From CAZIUL01 sp964542475 (GTDB lineage: Bacteria; Planctomycetota; B15-G4; CAYZWU01), in NCBI GenBank assembly GCA_964542475.1, contig CAZIUL010000003.1, positions 1 to 64,000 of the forward strand: 64,000 nucleotides of DNA. Reading direction: 5' to 3'. Shown piece after piece: positions 43,443 to 52,865 of this stretch. Numbering within the stretch: the first letter of the stretch is position 1; each line of letters begins with the position of its first letter. The notes below the pieces were generated by a model that saw nothing but the letters and a program-made list of their open reading frames with translations, ran no database searches and was not told where the DNA came from. The position numbers and the translations under genes were made by a program.

Positions 43443-46400
43443 TCACATCTCCCCGACGGCGGTGAGAAAGAACGGATTTCCGCTTTCACAGGTGAAGTTT
43501 TTCATACCGTGTTTACGGGGTGTTGGGGTTACGAAACCGATCCTCATGTAGCTGGTCCGCGTGGGATCATTCGAAAGCTCTCTCGTTTCCACAACCACTT
43601 CTCCGAAGCACGGAAAATCCACGGGGTACGGCCTGTCCATGCTCTGTATCCGGTGGTCGTCCTGGAAAACAACGCGCCAGTTCTCGTCGCAGAAATGCAC
43701 GATGGGGTGATAGTTTTCGAACATGCGGTCATTAAAAAGCCAGAAGTACTTTATCGACCAGGACGCGTCCTTGCCGGGCTTTGCGTTTTCCTCCCTCGAA
43801 AACGTCAGCCCCAGGAGCTTCACCTTTCCGCTGAAGCTGACGCTGCAGGGAATCTCCGGGGTGAGCATGTCCAGGCGCTTTTCAAACGGCATGCCTTCAT
43901 CCCCGGGCCCACCGGCCTGCTCCGTACCCATCCCCTGCTTTTCGAGACGAACAAGCCTTTTCAGCGATTCCAGGTGCATGGGCACGATGCTTACGGCCTT
44001 GCCGTAGGCATCCCATGCCTTTGCCATCTCACCCTTCTTTTCGTATCCCCTCCCAAGATAATGCCAAAGCAGATGGCGCTGGCGCCAGGACGCTCCCATT
44101 TCCGCGTCACCCGACATGATCCCCTTCAATTTGCTCAGCCCCTCATCCACCCGGCCAGTAAGAACTAGGCCGGCACCGCGAACCAGCCCTGCGGCGAGAA
44201 GGTCCCTGCCATCCTTCAGGCGGAGCGAATCGAGCGTGTCCAGGATCCTTTCAAGGGTTTCGTTATCCAGGGAAGTGCTGTTGATGACCAGCCTGAACAA
44301 CAGGTCGATTGTGCGGTTGCATGGAGGAGCGATATCCGCCAAGCCCGGAAGAGACGCGAGGTCGGCCGCTTCGATCAACAGCTCCTGGTTTTTGGGAAAA
44401 TCGTTCAAGAGGTCGAGGCATATTTCCAACGATTCCTCGTGCCTGCCGGATTCCCTCAGCATCCTGGCCCTCGCGAGCGTTTTTGCCGCGCTTCCTTGCG
44501 CGTACTCGCTGTAGCTGGACACCTCGCGCGTGCGCTCGGCCCACTTCCCAAGGATAGCCAGGACACAGCTCCGTTTGCTTGACAGGTCGAGCAACACATC
44601 ATCGCGGGCCTTTTCTTTCACACGTAAGCTTTGCCCTGCGAAAGCCGTCCCCTCGACATCACCGGCAACAATGCCCGGCATCCGAGCGACCAATGCGTCG
44701 GTGTTTCCGGCCCCGCCCCCTGATCCCTCAGGCGCCAGCAGCAGCTTTTTCGAAACATCCAGGCATGCAAGCACATCCTCCCAGTCCCCTGCTTCCCAGA
44801 GCTCCCGGATCAGCTTGTCGTAGGTAGGTATCGTCTTGGGCGTCACCTTGATCAGCGCTTCTCTGCCTCCCATCGCGGCAGGCACCAGAGCGTACACCTT
44901 CTCGGCATATTTCGAGTCGGAAAGCATGGCGCGCCTGAAGCAGGAAACCGCAAAGCTCATCGCCTTGCCGCTGGGATCGCTCTGCCCCGAGGCAAAGCTC
45001 TCAGCGGTAAAAATCTTGCCTGCGTCGAAGAGCACGGCAGGCTTGCCGGGCGCAAGCACAATCGCGCTTTCAGCCTCTTTCATCGCCTCTTCGGTCGAAC
45101 TCGACCCGTCGCCCGCTGCGCTGTTTGCCGCAACGAGCTGGGCCAGCACACTGGAGAGGTTGAGGTGATAACGCGCAATGTGGGGAGAAAGGGATATCGC
45201 TTCCCTCAAACACTCTTCAGCCTTTGTAAGCGCCGGCTTGCATTCGGCTCCCATGCGGGATTTAAGGCTTTCTGTCAGCGAGGCCACGACTTTTTCGAAA
45301 CCGGCCGGGTCGCTCGTTTCGATGTCGTCACCAAGCAGGCCCCGGGTTGTTTTCACGGCCTTGTCCCGAAGGACGCTTTCAGCCGCCTTGACGCATGCGA
45401 TCGAGCTGTAGAAACAGTATTCCGCGTTATGCGGGTCCAGCTCGATGGCCTTTTGCAGGCTCTCGCGCGGGCACGCATCCCCGCCATCGCCGGGCTCCAG
45501 AAAATGGTAGTCGCTGACCCTGCCCCTGAACTCCTCGCCGGCAAGAAAGCGGTTGAAATGGATATCCGCGAGGCCGGTGCCGGCGGCCCGGGCAGCGGGA
45601 AACCAGAACGCGGCCGCAGCGAGAATAACCATTGCGCAGCCAAGAACCGGCGACCGGACCGGGATGTCGAAATACCTCGGCCTCTTCATTGTCCTGCCGT
45701 TCAAGGGAATGGTTGCCGACACACTCAAAAGCCCCAGGATCACCGTGAAGATGATCCCGTTGGATGTGATCTTGTATAGGTTGTAGTCGAAAAAGCTGTG
45801 AAGCAGCATCGAGCAGACGCCCATCATGGAACCGATTGCCACCCAGCGGCAAAACCGATCCTGCCTGCGCGTGGTCCTTCTGAAAAGCAGGATCATTACC
45901 CAGGCAATTCCCGCGACCACGGCTGTTCCGCCGACTACGCCGAGCTCGCAAAAAACCTGAAGCCAGTCGTTGTGCAGGTAATCCGCGTACCTGTCGCCGA
46001 ACCGTATGGACTGGAACCCCTCGAACGCGCCCTCAAAAGTTCCAAGCCCCGTGCCTAGCAGGGGAAAGCTGCTTATCATGGTCAACGCCGATTGCCAGAG
46101 GTCGATCCTGTCCGCCATGGAGGATGCCTGGCCCGAGGCTGCGTCTTCGATGCTGCTGATGACCATGCCTGCGCCAATGCCCGTGGCGATGCAGATTATC
46201 AGGGCAACGAACATCAAAAGCGCCAACGTGTACTTTCTGAACCCGGAGGCCATGGAGAGCACAATCGCGAAGCCGGCCCAGGAGAGCACCGCGCAAACGA
46301 TGCCCGCGCGGGAAAGCGAGAAAAAGACGGCAACCGTTACAAGCACCAGGCTGATGCCCAGAATGACCTGCCGGTGCGTTCCCGCGGCTGAAAACGCGTT

Positions 46401-47108
46401 CACGATCCTGGCCCTCATGGATGGGCTCCGGTTGGCTTTCGGGCTCGCCGCAATGAACAGGCCGAGCAGAAGAGGAACGACCATTCCGAGAAGGCCCGCA
46501 AAGTGGTTCTTGTTGTGAAAGGTGCCTGTAACCGCTGATAGATGGTATTGCCTCTCGTTCCAGAACACATTACGGCCGCCGGAAAACTGCTCCGCAAAAC
46601 CGTAGAGCGCCTCGAACGTTCCAACCGCGACGAGCGCAAGAATCAAGGCCACCACCTGGCCTTTGCTCCGGACCGTGTTCACCACAACAAAGAAGATCAT
46701 GGCAAGCATGGCCCAGTGAGTCAGCGTGCCCAGGGACGCGTGCATGTCCACTGAAACCGTTCTTGCCTCGCCGCTTGCCGGATAGCCGGGGACCGTCATC
46801 TCGTAGAGCGCTCCGGTTGAAGGGGAGACCGCCTTCAAGAGGTCGGGCGCCATCGGCAAAAGCTGGATCCCGATCAACAGCAGCACGGCCGCCATGAGAA
46901 ACCACATTGGAGTCCTGAACACCCTTATCCTTTTGGCGCGTACGCTTTTTATGAGCCAGAGCCCAACCATGGCCAGGGAAAGCAGAAAAGCGAGGCTCTT
47001 CGCCCAGGGGGCTGCCGATCCGAAAGGCATGGGGGACAGTACGATCAATGCGATGAGCAGGAACCCTATGACGAAATCGAAAAGGCCGAGTCGTTCGTGC
47101 TGTTGCAT
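43443..47108 (-). CDS. O-antigen ligase-like membrane protein fused to TPR region
   Basis: 1221 residues from ATG 47108, with AGGAAGA upstream. The N-terminal ~510 residues hold ten to twelve membrane helices and the Wzy_C-type motif SFPLLGTGLGTFEGAFEGF followed by HNDWLQVFCELGVVGG. Residues ~520-1090 are helical with TPR-like units (LREAISLSPHIARYHLNLSS; ARMLRESGRHEESLEICLDL). The C-terminal ~130 residues are β-rich, with NYHPIVHFCDENWRVVFQDDH, a block like the β-sandwich ending some membrane glycosyltransferases. It is the second polymerase/ligase of the locus and the last gene of the wza operon. Confidence 0.85.
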   Translation of the reverse strand: MQQHERLGLFDFVIGFLLIALIVLSPMPFGSAAPWAKSLAFLLSLAMVGLWLIKSVRAKRIRVFRTPMWFLMAAVLLLIGIQLLPMAPDLLKAVSPSTGALYEMTVPGYPASGEARTVSVDMHASLGTLTHWAMLAMIFFVVVNTVRSKGQVVALILALVAVGTFEALYGFAEQFSGGRNVFWNERQYHLSAVTGTFHNKNHFAGLLGMVVPLLLGLFIAASPKANRSPSMRARIVNAFSAAGTHRQVILGISLVLVTVAVFFSLSRAGIVCAVLSWAGFAIVLSMASGFRKYTLALLMFVALIICIATGIGAGMVISSIEDAASGQASSMADRIDLWQSALTMISSFPLLGTGLGTFEGAFEGFQSIRFGDRYADYLHNDWLQVFCELGVVGGTAVVAGIAWVMILLFRRTTRRQDRFCRWVAIGSMMGVCSMLLHSFFDYNLYKITSNGIIFTVILGLLSVSATIPLNGRTMKRPRYFDIPVRSPVLGCAMVILAAAAFWFPAARAAGTGLADIHFNRFLAGEEFRGRVSDYHFLEPGDGGDACPRESLQKAIELDPHNAEYCFYSSIACVKAAESVLRDKAVKTTRGLLGDDIETSDPAGFEKVVASLTESLKSRMGAECKPALTKAEECLREAISLSPHIARYHLNLSSVLAQLVAANSAAGDGSSSTEEAMKEAESAIVLAPGKPAVLFDAGKIFTAESFASGQSDPSGKAMSFAVSCFRRAMLSDSKYAEKVYALVPAAMGGREALIKVTPKTIPTYDKLIRELWEAGDWEDVLACLDVSKKLLLAPEGSGGGAGNTDALVARMPGIVAGDVEGTAFAGQSLRVKEKARDDVLLDLSSKRSCVLAILGKWAERTREVSSYSEYAQGSAAKTLARARMLRESGRHEESLEICLDLLNDFPKNQELLIEAADLASLPGLADIAPPCNRTIDLLFRLVINSTSLDNETLERILDTLDSLRLKDGRDLLAAGLVRGAGLVLTGRVDEGLSKLKGIMSGDAEMGASWRQRHLLWHYLGRGYEKKGEMAKAWDAYGKAVSIVPMHLESLKRLVRLEKQGMGTEQAGGPGDEGMPFEKRLDMLTPEIPCSVSFSGKVKLLGLTFSREENAKPGKDASWSIKYFWLFNDRMFENYHPIVHFCDENWRVVFQDDHRIQSMDRPYPVDFPCFGEVVVETRELSNDPTRTSYMRIGFVTPTPRKHGMKNFTCESGNPFFLTAVGEM

Positions 47109-47176
47109 GCTGTGTCTTCCTGTTGACTGTTTTGTTTTGTTTGTGATCCGGTTTTCTTTGCCTACCGGTCCCGCTG

Positions 47177-47962
47177 TCAAAAGCCCGGGATCCCCAGCCT
47201 GCCCAAAAGGCCGCCTCTGCTTTTTTCCCGCGCCTCCGGCACTTCCATTGCTTCCCCCGCGAGGATTTTTGCGGGCCTGTTGATGAACACCTCTTCCGCC
47301 TCAGCCCGCCCCATAACCTTTTCGACCGCATCGAACGCCGCGCTCAGGCCGGGGGGACGGCGATCAGCGGCATGCGCGTCACTTGCTACCAGATGCGCCA
47401 TTCCCATTTCCATGAGCCGGTGTGCCGTCTTGTGTCGCCCGCGGCCGGACTCGCCGGCCAGGGAAGCTGCCGTGATCTGGATAAGCGTGCCCGAAGATAC
47501 GATCTCCATCAGCCTTTCCGGGGCCGACTGGATCTCGCGGTTACGTTCCGGGTGCGTGACTATCGGAACCACGCCTTCAACCTGAAGGGAAAAGAGATGG
47601 TGGTCCAGGCCTTGCGGAAGTATGTCGTCGGGCAGCTCCAGAAGAAGGTACCGACCCGCATCACCAAGGGTCATCACGCTGCCCTCTTTCAAAAACCGCA
47701 CCAGGTCGGCGTGAATGTGGATATCAGCCCCGGGTTTCACGTCGACACGAATCCCCTCCTCCTTGAGGGCGCCTTGCAGCCTCTTGACTCCATCGAGCAC
47801 CTGGTCGCGGGTGACATGGAAGACGCCGTTTAACATGTGAGGAGTGGCCGTGATTGTTTTTGTTCCGTCCTCGGCAGCCATCGCGCACATCTCGACGGAT
47901 TCATCCATGCTTTTCGGCCCGTCATCGAGCCCCGGCAGAACGTGCATGTGCAGGTCAATCAC
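47177..47962 (-). CDS. CpsB/YwqE-type PHP tyrosine phosphatase
   Basis: 261 residues from GTG 47962, overlapping the kinase stop (GTGA). MIDLHMHVLPGLDDGPKSM and ITATPHMLNG, then VTHPERNREIQ and LVASDAHAADRRPPGL, give the metal-binding His/Asp set of PHP phosphatases. These enzymes dephosphorylate the tyrosine-rich tail of the partner autokinase, here encoded directly upstream, and so tune polymer length or export. Confidence 0.92.
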   Translation of the reverse strand: MIDLHMHVLPGLDDGPKSMDESVEMCAMAAEDGTKTITATPHMLNGVFHVTRDQVLDGVKRLQGALKEEGIRVDVKPGADIHIHADLVRFLKEGSVMTLGDAGRYLLLELPDDILPQGLDHHLFSLQVEGVVPIVTHPERNREIQSAPERLMEIVSSGTLIQITAASLAGESGRGRHKTAHRLMEMGMAHLVASDAHAADRRPPGLSAAFDAVEKVMGRAEAEEVFINRPAKILAGEAMEVPEAREKSRGGLLGRLGIPGF

Positions 47963-50202
47963 GACACCTTCTCCATTTCACGTCCTGTTTCTTTTGAAAC
48001 GCTCCCGCTCTTCGAGCGACCGTGTCTTGTCTTATTCTTTTTCCCGCCTGCTCCCGATTCCTCGTGGTAATTCTTGCCGTAATAGTAGTAACCGCCGTAG
48101 CCGTACTGGCCGCCTTTGGGCATGTCCACGCTGTTGAGGACCGCGCCAACCAGCCTGCAACGGGCGCTTGAAAGAACCTCTCCGGCGCGCCGCACCGTAT
48201 CCTTCTGTGTCGAGTGCGCCCTGACCACCAGCAACGAGCCCTCCATGTACCCGCAAAGCACGGCAGCGTCGGTGGTGGTGACAACAGGAGGCGTGTCAAA
48301 GACAACGTATTCGTATCGGGAGCTCATCTCGGCCAGCAGGCCGGGCACATTCTCGTTTCCGAGAAGTTCGGCCGGATTGGGCGGGACGGGACCGCTCGGG
48401 AGTATGTGAAGGTTCTCCACACCCGACGAAACAGCAGCCGTTTCCAGCGTCACGCCTTCCTTGTTTACGAGCAAAGAGCTCAATCCCTGCATCGAGGACG
48501 ATTCGAACACCCTGGAAAGGCGGGGTCTTCGCATGTCCGCATCCACAAGCAGCACCTTTTTCCCCGCCTTGGCCAGCGCTATGGCCGTGTTAAGACTAAC
48601 GATCGTCTTTCCCTCGGACGGCACCGCGCTGGTTACGAGGAATGTCTTGAGGCCTTTGCCCCCGTTGCTGAAACTCAGCGCTGTTCGGATCGAACGAAAC
48701 GCCTCTGCGAGCGCAGAATGTGGATTCTCGACGGCCTCAAACTCCGCCTGTTTTTTACCGTTGCCGCCGTTCCTGCGGCCGTCCCCTCCGACAGGCGGAA
48801 CGAATCCCATGACAGGCACGCCCAAAAACTGCTCCACGTCGCTTTTCGTCTTGATGGTCGTGTCCAGGTACTCCACGAAAAAGCAGAGCCCAATCCCAAG
48901 GAGCAGGCCCACCATCAGGCTCAGGGCAATGCTCAAAAGCTTGCGAGGCTTCGCCGGCCTGATCGGGATGCGGGGTTTGGCAATGATGAAAATGTTGTCT
49001 TCCTTGTCACCGGCGGCCATCGCTGTCTCGATCTCCTGGATCCTTTGGGTCACGACGCGGTAGGCCCTGTTCAGGTCCTCGTAGCTCTGGCTTATCAAGG
49101 TGTACTCGACCGACTTCTCGTTGAGCGCCATCACCTTCTTCTGCTGCTCGTCAAGCACCTTTTTCAGCTCGCCCTCCTGTTTCGCGGCGCGCGTGTATTC
49201 CGCTTCGGCCGATGCCAGGATCTGGCTGATTTCGCTCTTCATCTTCTCGGCCACGCTTGCGAGCTTGGCCTCTGCGGAAAGCGCTTCCGGGTGGTTGGGA
49301 CCAAAGCGGTTTTCGAGATCGCTTACTTCCTGTTCCGCATGGGTGAACTCCAGCTTGAGATCGCGAATGGCCTCGCTAGAAATGATCTCCGGCATCCGCT
49401 CCAGCGGCAGGTTCTCTTTCAAGGCGTTTGCGATGTCGTTGTACCGCGCCTGGGCCAGTATCCGCTTGTTCTCGGCGTCTGTAAGGTTCTGGTTGATCGC
49501 CTTCAGCCGTTCGACAACGATGTCCTGCGCCTTTTCGAACGAAACCATCTCGTTATGCGCCATGAAATGCTGCATGGCCTTGGCCTTCTCTTCCACCTGG
49601 GGTTTCAGGTCGGCCGCTTTCGCCCTGAGAGCTATCAGCCCCTCCTCGGACACGCCCAGCCTGCGCTTTCTGCAGTTGGACAGAAACTCATCGACATGAT
49701 ATTCGATTACGCGGGCGGCAAGCTCGGGATCCTTCCACTCGAAGGAGACTCCCACGAGACGCGTCCTCTTGATCGGGCTGACCAGAAAACAGCTCATGAA
49801 CTTTACGATCGGGTCTCGAAGCTCGCGAAACTCCTTCATCTCGCCGAAACCGAAGTGCCTGAAGCTCTTTTCGATCAGGGGCCGCGACAGGAGAAGCTTG
49901 TACTGCGTTTCAAGAAAGGTCTGCCTGTTGAAATCGCCGTCACTCATGGCGGGATCGTAGACATCCTTGAACTCGGTTACGTTCGGACTCGATGGCTCGA
50001 TCAGAAGAGTCGAACCCGCCCGATAGGTTGGAGTCTGGATAAAGACATATGCGGTGACGGACATCACCACTACAAAAAAGACGCTGACAAGTATCCACTT
50101 TCGCACATAGAGTATGCGAAGGTAGTCCTTGAGGTGCGGCTCGTTCGAGCTGTGCTTATCCGGATTCGGATCCACGCTCCTGGTCATGTTGTCTCTCTTC
50201 AC
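47959..50202 (-). CDS. Polysaccharide co-polymerase/tyrosine autokinase (Wzc-like)
   Basis: 747 residues from GTG 50202, with AAGGA upstream; ATG 50187 is the alternative. A Wzz domain spans ~10-460: membrane helix WILVSVFFVVVMSVTAYVF, a long periplasmic coiled coil and a second helix ~KLLSIALSLMVGLLLGIGL. The cytoplasmic BY-kinase has Walker A VPSEGKT (~525), Walker A' VLLVDADMRRP and Walker B YVVFDTPPV. The C-terminus has a Tyr cluster (GGQYGYGGYYYYGKNY, ~700), the autophosphorylation target. With Wza and CpsB this makes a full export control module. Confidence 0.95.
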   Translation of the reverse strand: MKRDNMTRSVDPNPDKHSSNEPHLKDYLRILYVRKWILVSVFFVVVMSVTAYVFIQTPTYRAGSTLLIEPSSPNVTEFKDVYDPAMSDGDFNRQTFLETQYKLLLSRPLIEKSFRHFGFGEMKEFRELRDPIVKFMSCFLVSPIKRTRLVGVSFEWKDPELAARVIEYHVDEFLSNCRKRRLGVSEEGLIALRAKAADLKPQVEEKAKAMQHFMAHNEMVSFEKAQDIVVERLKAINQNLTDAENKRILAQARYNDIANALKENLPLERMPEIISSEAIRDLKLEFTHAEQEVSDLENRFGPNHPEALSAEAKLASVAEKMKSEISQILASAEAEYTRAAKQEGELKKVLDEQQKKVMALNEKSVEYTLISQSYEDLNRAYRVVTQRIQEIETAMAAGDKEDNIFIIAKPRIPIRPAKPRKLLSIALSLMVGLLLGIGLCFFVEYLDTTIKTKSDVEQFLGVPVMGFVPPVGGDGRRNGGNGKKQAEFEAVENPHSALAEAFRSIRTALSFSNGGKGLKTFLVTSAVPSEGKTIVSLNTAIALAKAGKKVLLVDADMRRPRLSRVFESSSMQGLSSLLVNKEGVTLETAAVSSGVENLHILPSGPVPPNPAELLGNENVPGLLAEMSSRYEYVVFDTPPVVTTTDAAVLCGYMEGSLLVVRAHSTQKDTVRRAGEVLSSARCRLVGAVLNSVDMPKGGQYGYGGYYYYGKNYHEESGAGGKKNKTRHGRSKSGSVSKETGREMEKVS

Positions 50203-50263
50203 TGCTGCAGTTCCTTCTTGCAAGTATAACCGTCGGGCGGTTGGCTTTGCCCGTTGCATGCCG

Positions 50264-51382
50264 CTAGTTGGCAAGATCCACGTTGTACCCGACGTGGAAG
50301 AGCCGCTTGAAAAAATCCAACGTCTCGATAAAAATCTTCTTCGAGGTTGTCTGGCGCACATCTATGATGTCGTTTGACTTGAGAAAAATGTTCGGTTCTT
50401 GGCCGCTCGAGATGGCCACCAAATCCAGGGGGATCACAACCTCTTCATCCGCAAGCCGCCTTTTCAGCACGCAGCTCCTGGGAGACGCTTCGTATTCCAT
50501 CAACCCCTCTGCCAAAGCAACCCCGTCAAGAACGGTGGTCGGTCTTTTCAGCGCAAAACCGCCCGGCTTGCGCACAAAGCCCATAACGTAGAAAAGCGGG
50601 GCTTCGGGCACAAAGACCACGTCGTCATCTCTCAGCACCACGTTGAGCTCCATGTCGCCGCGCTCCAGCAGCTCCACGAGGTCGACGACAATAACTTCCT
50701 TTTTTGTATCACTGACAAGCGGGCCGGCAAGCCCGGCTCCCGCTCCTGTATCGAGAGCAGGGTCTGCCGCGCCTTCATCCGCGGCCTTTTTGTCCGCGTG
50801 CCTGGGGCGGAGAACATAAAGCACATACCCGGCGCGTTCGTCGAGACCGCCCGCAAGAGCGATCGCGTCCAGCAGGGTTGTGACGTTCTGCCTGAGGTTG
50901 AACCGGCCGGGCGCCTCGAGGGCTCCTATGACCGCGATCGTTTTGCTGCGAAACTCCTTCACAACAACGCTAACACGCGGTGTCTTGATGAGCCCGCCGG
51001 CTATCAAGCGCGACACGATGTCCTGCTCGATTTCCTCAACGGTTTTGTTCTTTGCTTCGATCGTGCCCAGCAGGGGCAAGGTAATGATGCCGCTTTCCGA
51101 GATCCTCGGATCAATGGTCATGGGCTCGTCGCGCACCATCCACTCGAAGATGCTCACGGAGAGCACATCATCGGTGCCAACCCTGTAGTCTTCTTCCTGT
51201 TCCCGGATCCCGTCGAGAGTCTCCTTCGCCAGCCTCCTGCTCAACGCGTCTGTCGGCGAGATGCGCCTTGTTTTAACAGCCGTGTTAACAATGTTGACTT
51301 CATCCGAAGCGCAGCCGGCATGTACAAGGACAACCAGTGCGATAAAGATGTGTGATGCCCGGAGTGTTCTTCGCTGAAGCAT
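50264..51382 (-). CDS. Polysaccharide export lipoprotein (Wza family)
   Basis: 372 residues from ATG 51382, with AGGAG upstream. A lipoprotein signal ends LVHAGC with the lipid-anchored cysteine C24. The poly-export domain has YRVGTDDVLSVSIFEW and ISESGIITLPLLGTIEAKNKT, followed by two SLBB-type regions (VIGALEAPGRFNLRQNVTTL; VMGFVRKPGGFALKRPTTVL). It would form the outer-membrane channel for the polymer. The kinase gene follows after 61 bases. Confidence 0.93.
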   Translation of the reverse strand: MLQRRTLRASHIFIALVVLVHAGCASDEVNIVNTAVKTRRISPTDALSRRLAKETLDGIREQEEDYRVGTDDVLSVSIFEWMVRDEPMTIDPRISESGIITLPLLGTIEAKNKTVEEIEQDIVSRLIAGGLIKTPRVSVVVKEFRSKTIAVIGALEAPGRFNLRQNVTTLLDAIALAGGLDERAGYVLYVLRPRHADKKAADEGAADPALDTGAGAGLAGPLVSDTKKEVIVVDLVELLERGDMELNVVLRDDDVVFVPEAPLFYVMGFVRKPGGFALKRPTTVLDGVALAEGLMEYEASPRSCVLKRRLADEEVVIPLDLVAISSGQEPNIFLKSNDIIDVRQTTSKKIFIETLDFFKRLFHVGYNVDLAN

Positions 51383-51571
51383 TTCTCTCCTCTCTCTATA
51401 CTTTCTACTCTCTAATCTCCACCCTCTCTGCACCGGGCCTGGTAAACGATTGAAATTCCTATCGGCAGGCAAAAGTATGCTTGCTTTAAAAAACAAATCT
51501 TTGTGTGGAAAAACAACACCGGCAGCAAGGCTGGCGGCGGGATGGTGGATCGGAATTGTTTGGGTGTGGGG

Positions 51572-52069
51572 CTATGGACTAACGTGGCTGCTGCCGCCGG
51601 ATGATCCGTGGGAAGCGAGGGCGACGACAGGCACGCCGACCACAATCACCGCTCCTCCTATTACGATGAGCGTCCAATGCAAAGGAGAAAGTCCTGCGCT
51701 TTCGGTGGGAAGCACGAACATCAGCATGGACAAAGTGGCTTCTTTCGAAACCATGAGTGTTACAGCGGTTTCTCCGTCGATCTCCAGGATGTAGTTTCCC
51801 TCTGGAACACCACTTATCCGGTATATTCCATACTTGTCGGAAACAGCGGACCCAACGACCTTTCCGTTGGGATCGATGATCCTGACCTGCTTTCCGGCCA
51901 GCTTCCTGCCGGTGGAATCGGAAACTATCCCGCTAAGATCGCCGGGTTTGACCGTTTGCTGGCCAAGCTCCCCTCCCTTCGAAAACGCGTCGCCCGTCAA
52001 AAACAACATCAGCGGGAGCGCGCAGAGACACGCTGTGTATGAAACTCGCATTCTGAATGTGCTTTTCAT
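51572..52069 (-). CDS. Secreted single-pass protein, carboxypeptidase-regulatory-like domain (paralogue 1)
   Basis: 165 residues from ATG 52069 (52093 also possible; neither has a strong Shine-Dalgarno). A signal peptide, then a β-sandwich region ~35-110 (KPGDLSGIVSDSTGRKLAGK; VSDKYGIYRISGVPEGNYIL), the CarboxypepD_reg pattern. Near the C-terminus lie LSPLHWTL, one hydrophobic helix, a Gly/Ser/His-rich stretch and a final Ser-Pro. It is a paralogue of the next gene. In front of wza it may be a surface or channel-associated partner of the exported polymer; function unknown. Confidence 0.75.
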   Translation of the reverse strand: MKSTFRMRVSYTACLCALPLMLFLTGDAFSKGGELGQQTVKPGDLSGIVSDSTGRKLAGKQVRIIDPNGKVVGSAVSDKYGIYRISGVPEGNYILEIDGETAVTLMVSKEATLSMLMFVLPTESAGLSPLHWTLIVIGGAVIVVGVPVVALASHGSSGGSSHVSP

Positions 52070-52121
52070 TATAATCGTCAAGCCAGTCCGCATGTTTTCA
52101 TGAATGAATCCGTGCGCTGCA

Positions 52122-52619
52122 TCATGGACTCAGTGGAGGAACACCGCCGTGACCGCCGGAAGAAGAGCCTCCTCCAGCCGCCAAAGGGACACCAACCGCA
52201 ACAGCGGTACCCCCTACGCCAATCAGCGTCCACTGAAGAGGGGAAAACGAGTACCACGATTCTTTTGCGGGTATCACTATTTTCAGCGATGAAACGGTTG
52301 CTTCCCTGGTAACCTGCAGCTTTGTAACCTCCTTATCCCCGAGCTTGAGAACATAATCTCCCTCCGGGAGGTTATTGATCTGGTACATGCCGTATTTGTT
52401 GGAAACCGAGGAAGCAACAACCTTTCCCTCGCTGTTTACAACAAGGATTTTTTTTCCGGCAATCTTTTCACCCGCGGAATCTGAAACGAAACCGCAAAAA
52501 CGGCCGGGTTTGACCTTCTGGACATCCAGCACGCCCTCTGCTGCAAAGGCGTTTTCAGCTGAACCGCAAAGGAACAAAAAACCAACCGCCGCTAGTAAAA
52601 AAACAATCCTCTTCTTCAT
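52122..52619 (-). CDS. Secreted single-pass protein, carboxypeptidase-regulatory-like domain (paralogue 2)
   Basis: 165 residues, the same length as its neighbour. ATG 52619 follows GGAGGT by eight bases. MKKRIVFLLAAVGFLFLCGS is a signal peptide ending near AFAA. The CarboxypepD_reg-like part has KPGRFCGFVSDSAGEKIAGK and VSNKYGMYQINNLPEGDYVL. Then come FSPLQWTL, a hydrophobic helix, a Gly/Ser/His-rich stretch and a terminal Ser-Pro, as in paralogue 1. The domain order and tail are shared, so a recent tandem duplication is likely. First gene of the minus-strand export block. Confidence 0.78.
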   Translation of the reverse strand: MKKRIVFLLAAVGFLFLCGSAENAFAAEGVLDVQKVKPGRFCGFVSDSAGEKIAGKKILVVNSEGKVVASSVSNKYGMYQINNLPEGDYVLKLGDKEVTKLQVTREATVSSLKIVIPAKESWYSFSPLQWTLIGVGGTAVAVGVPLAAGGGSSSGGHGGVPPLSP

Positions 52620-52865
52620 GATCCGATTACCTCCAGAACACCCGGACGAAGAACCGCATTGCATCAACAGATTCTTGGTCTTTAAATTTTATAACGGGTG
52701 GCGGTCGCGAGAAAGCATCTTGATTACAGGAGTATTTTTCGGCAGAGGAAGGAGAAGACTTTTTACTAAATAAAACTAATTTTTTAATTATCCGTTTCGG
52801 TGGATACGTTAAAAAAAACAGAGTCGCGGACAGCGGCCGCCTTTATTCCCGTTTCAGAGGATGAT

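Noticed and set aside
48214..50229. 671-codon open frame opposite the tyrosine kinase gene
   Set aside because: It lies antisense to a gene with clear domains; the composition is that of a high-GC shadow frame, with no family motifs and no ribosome-binding site.
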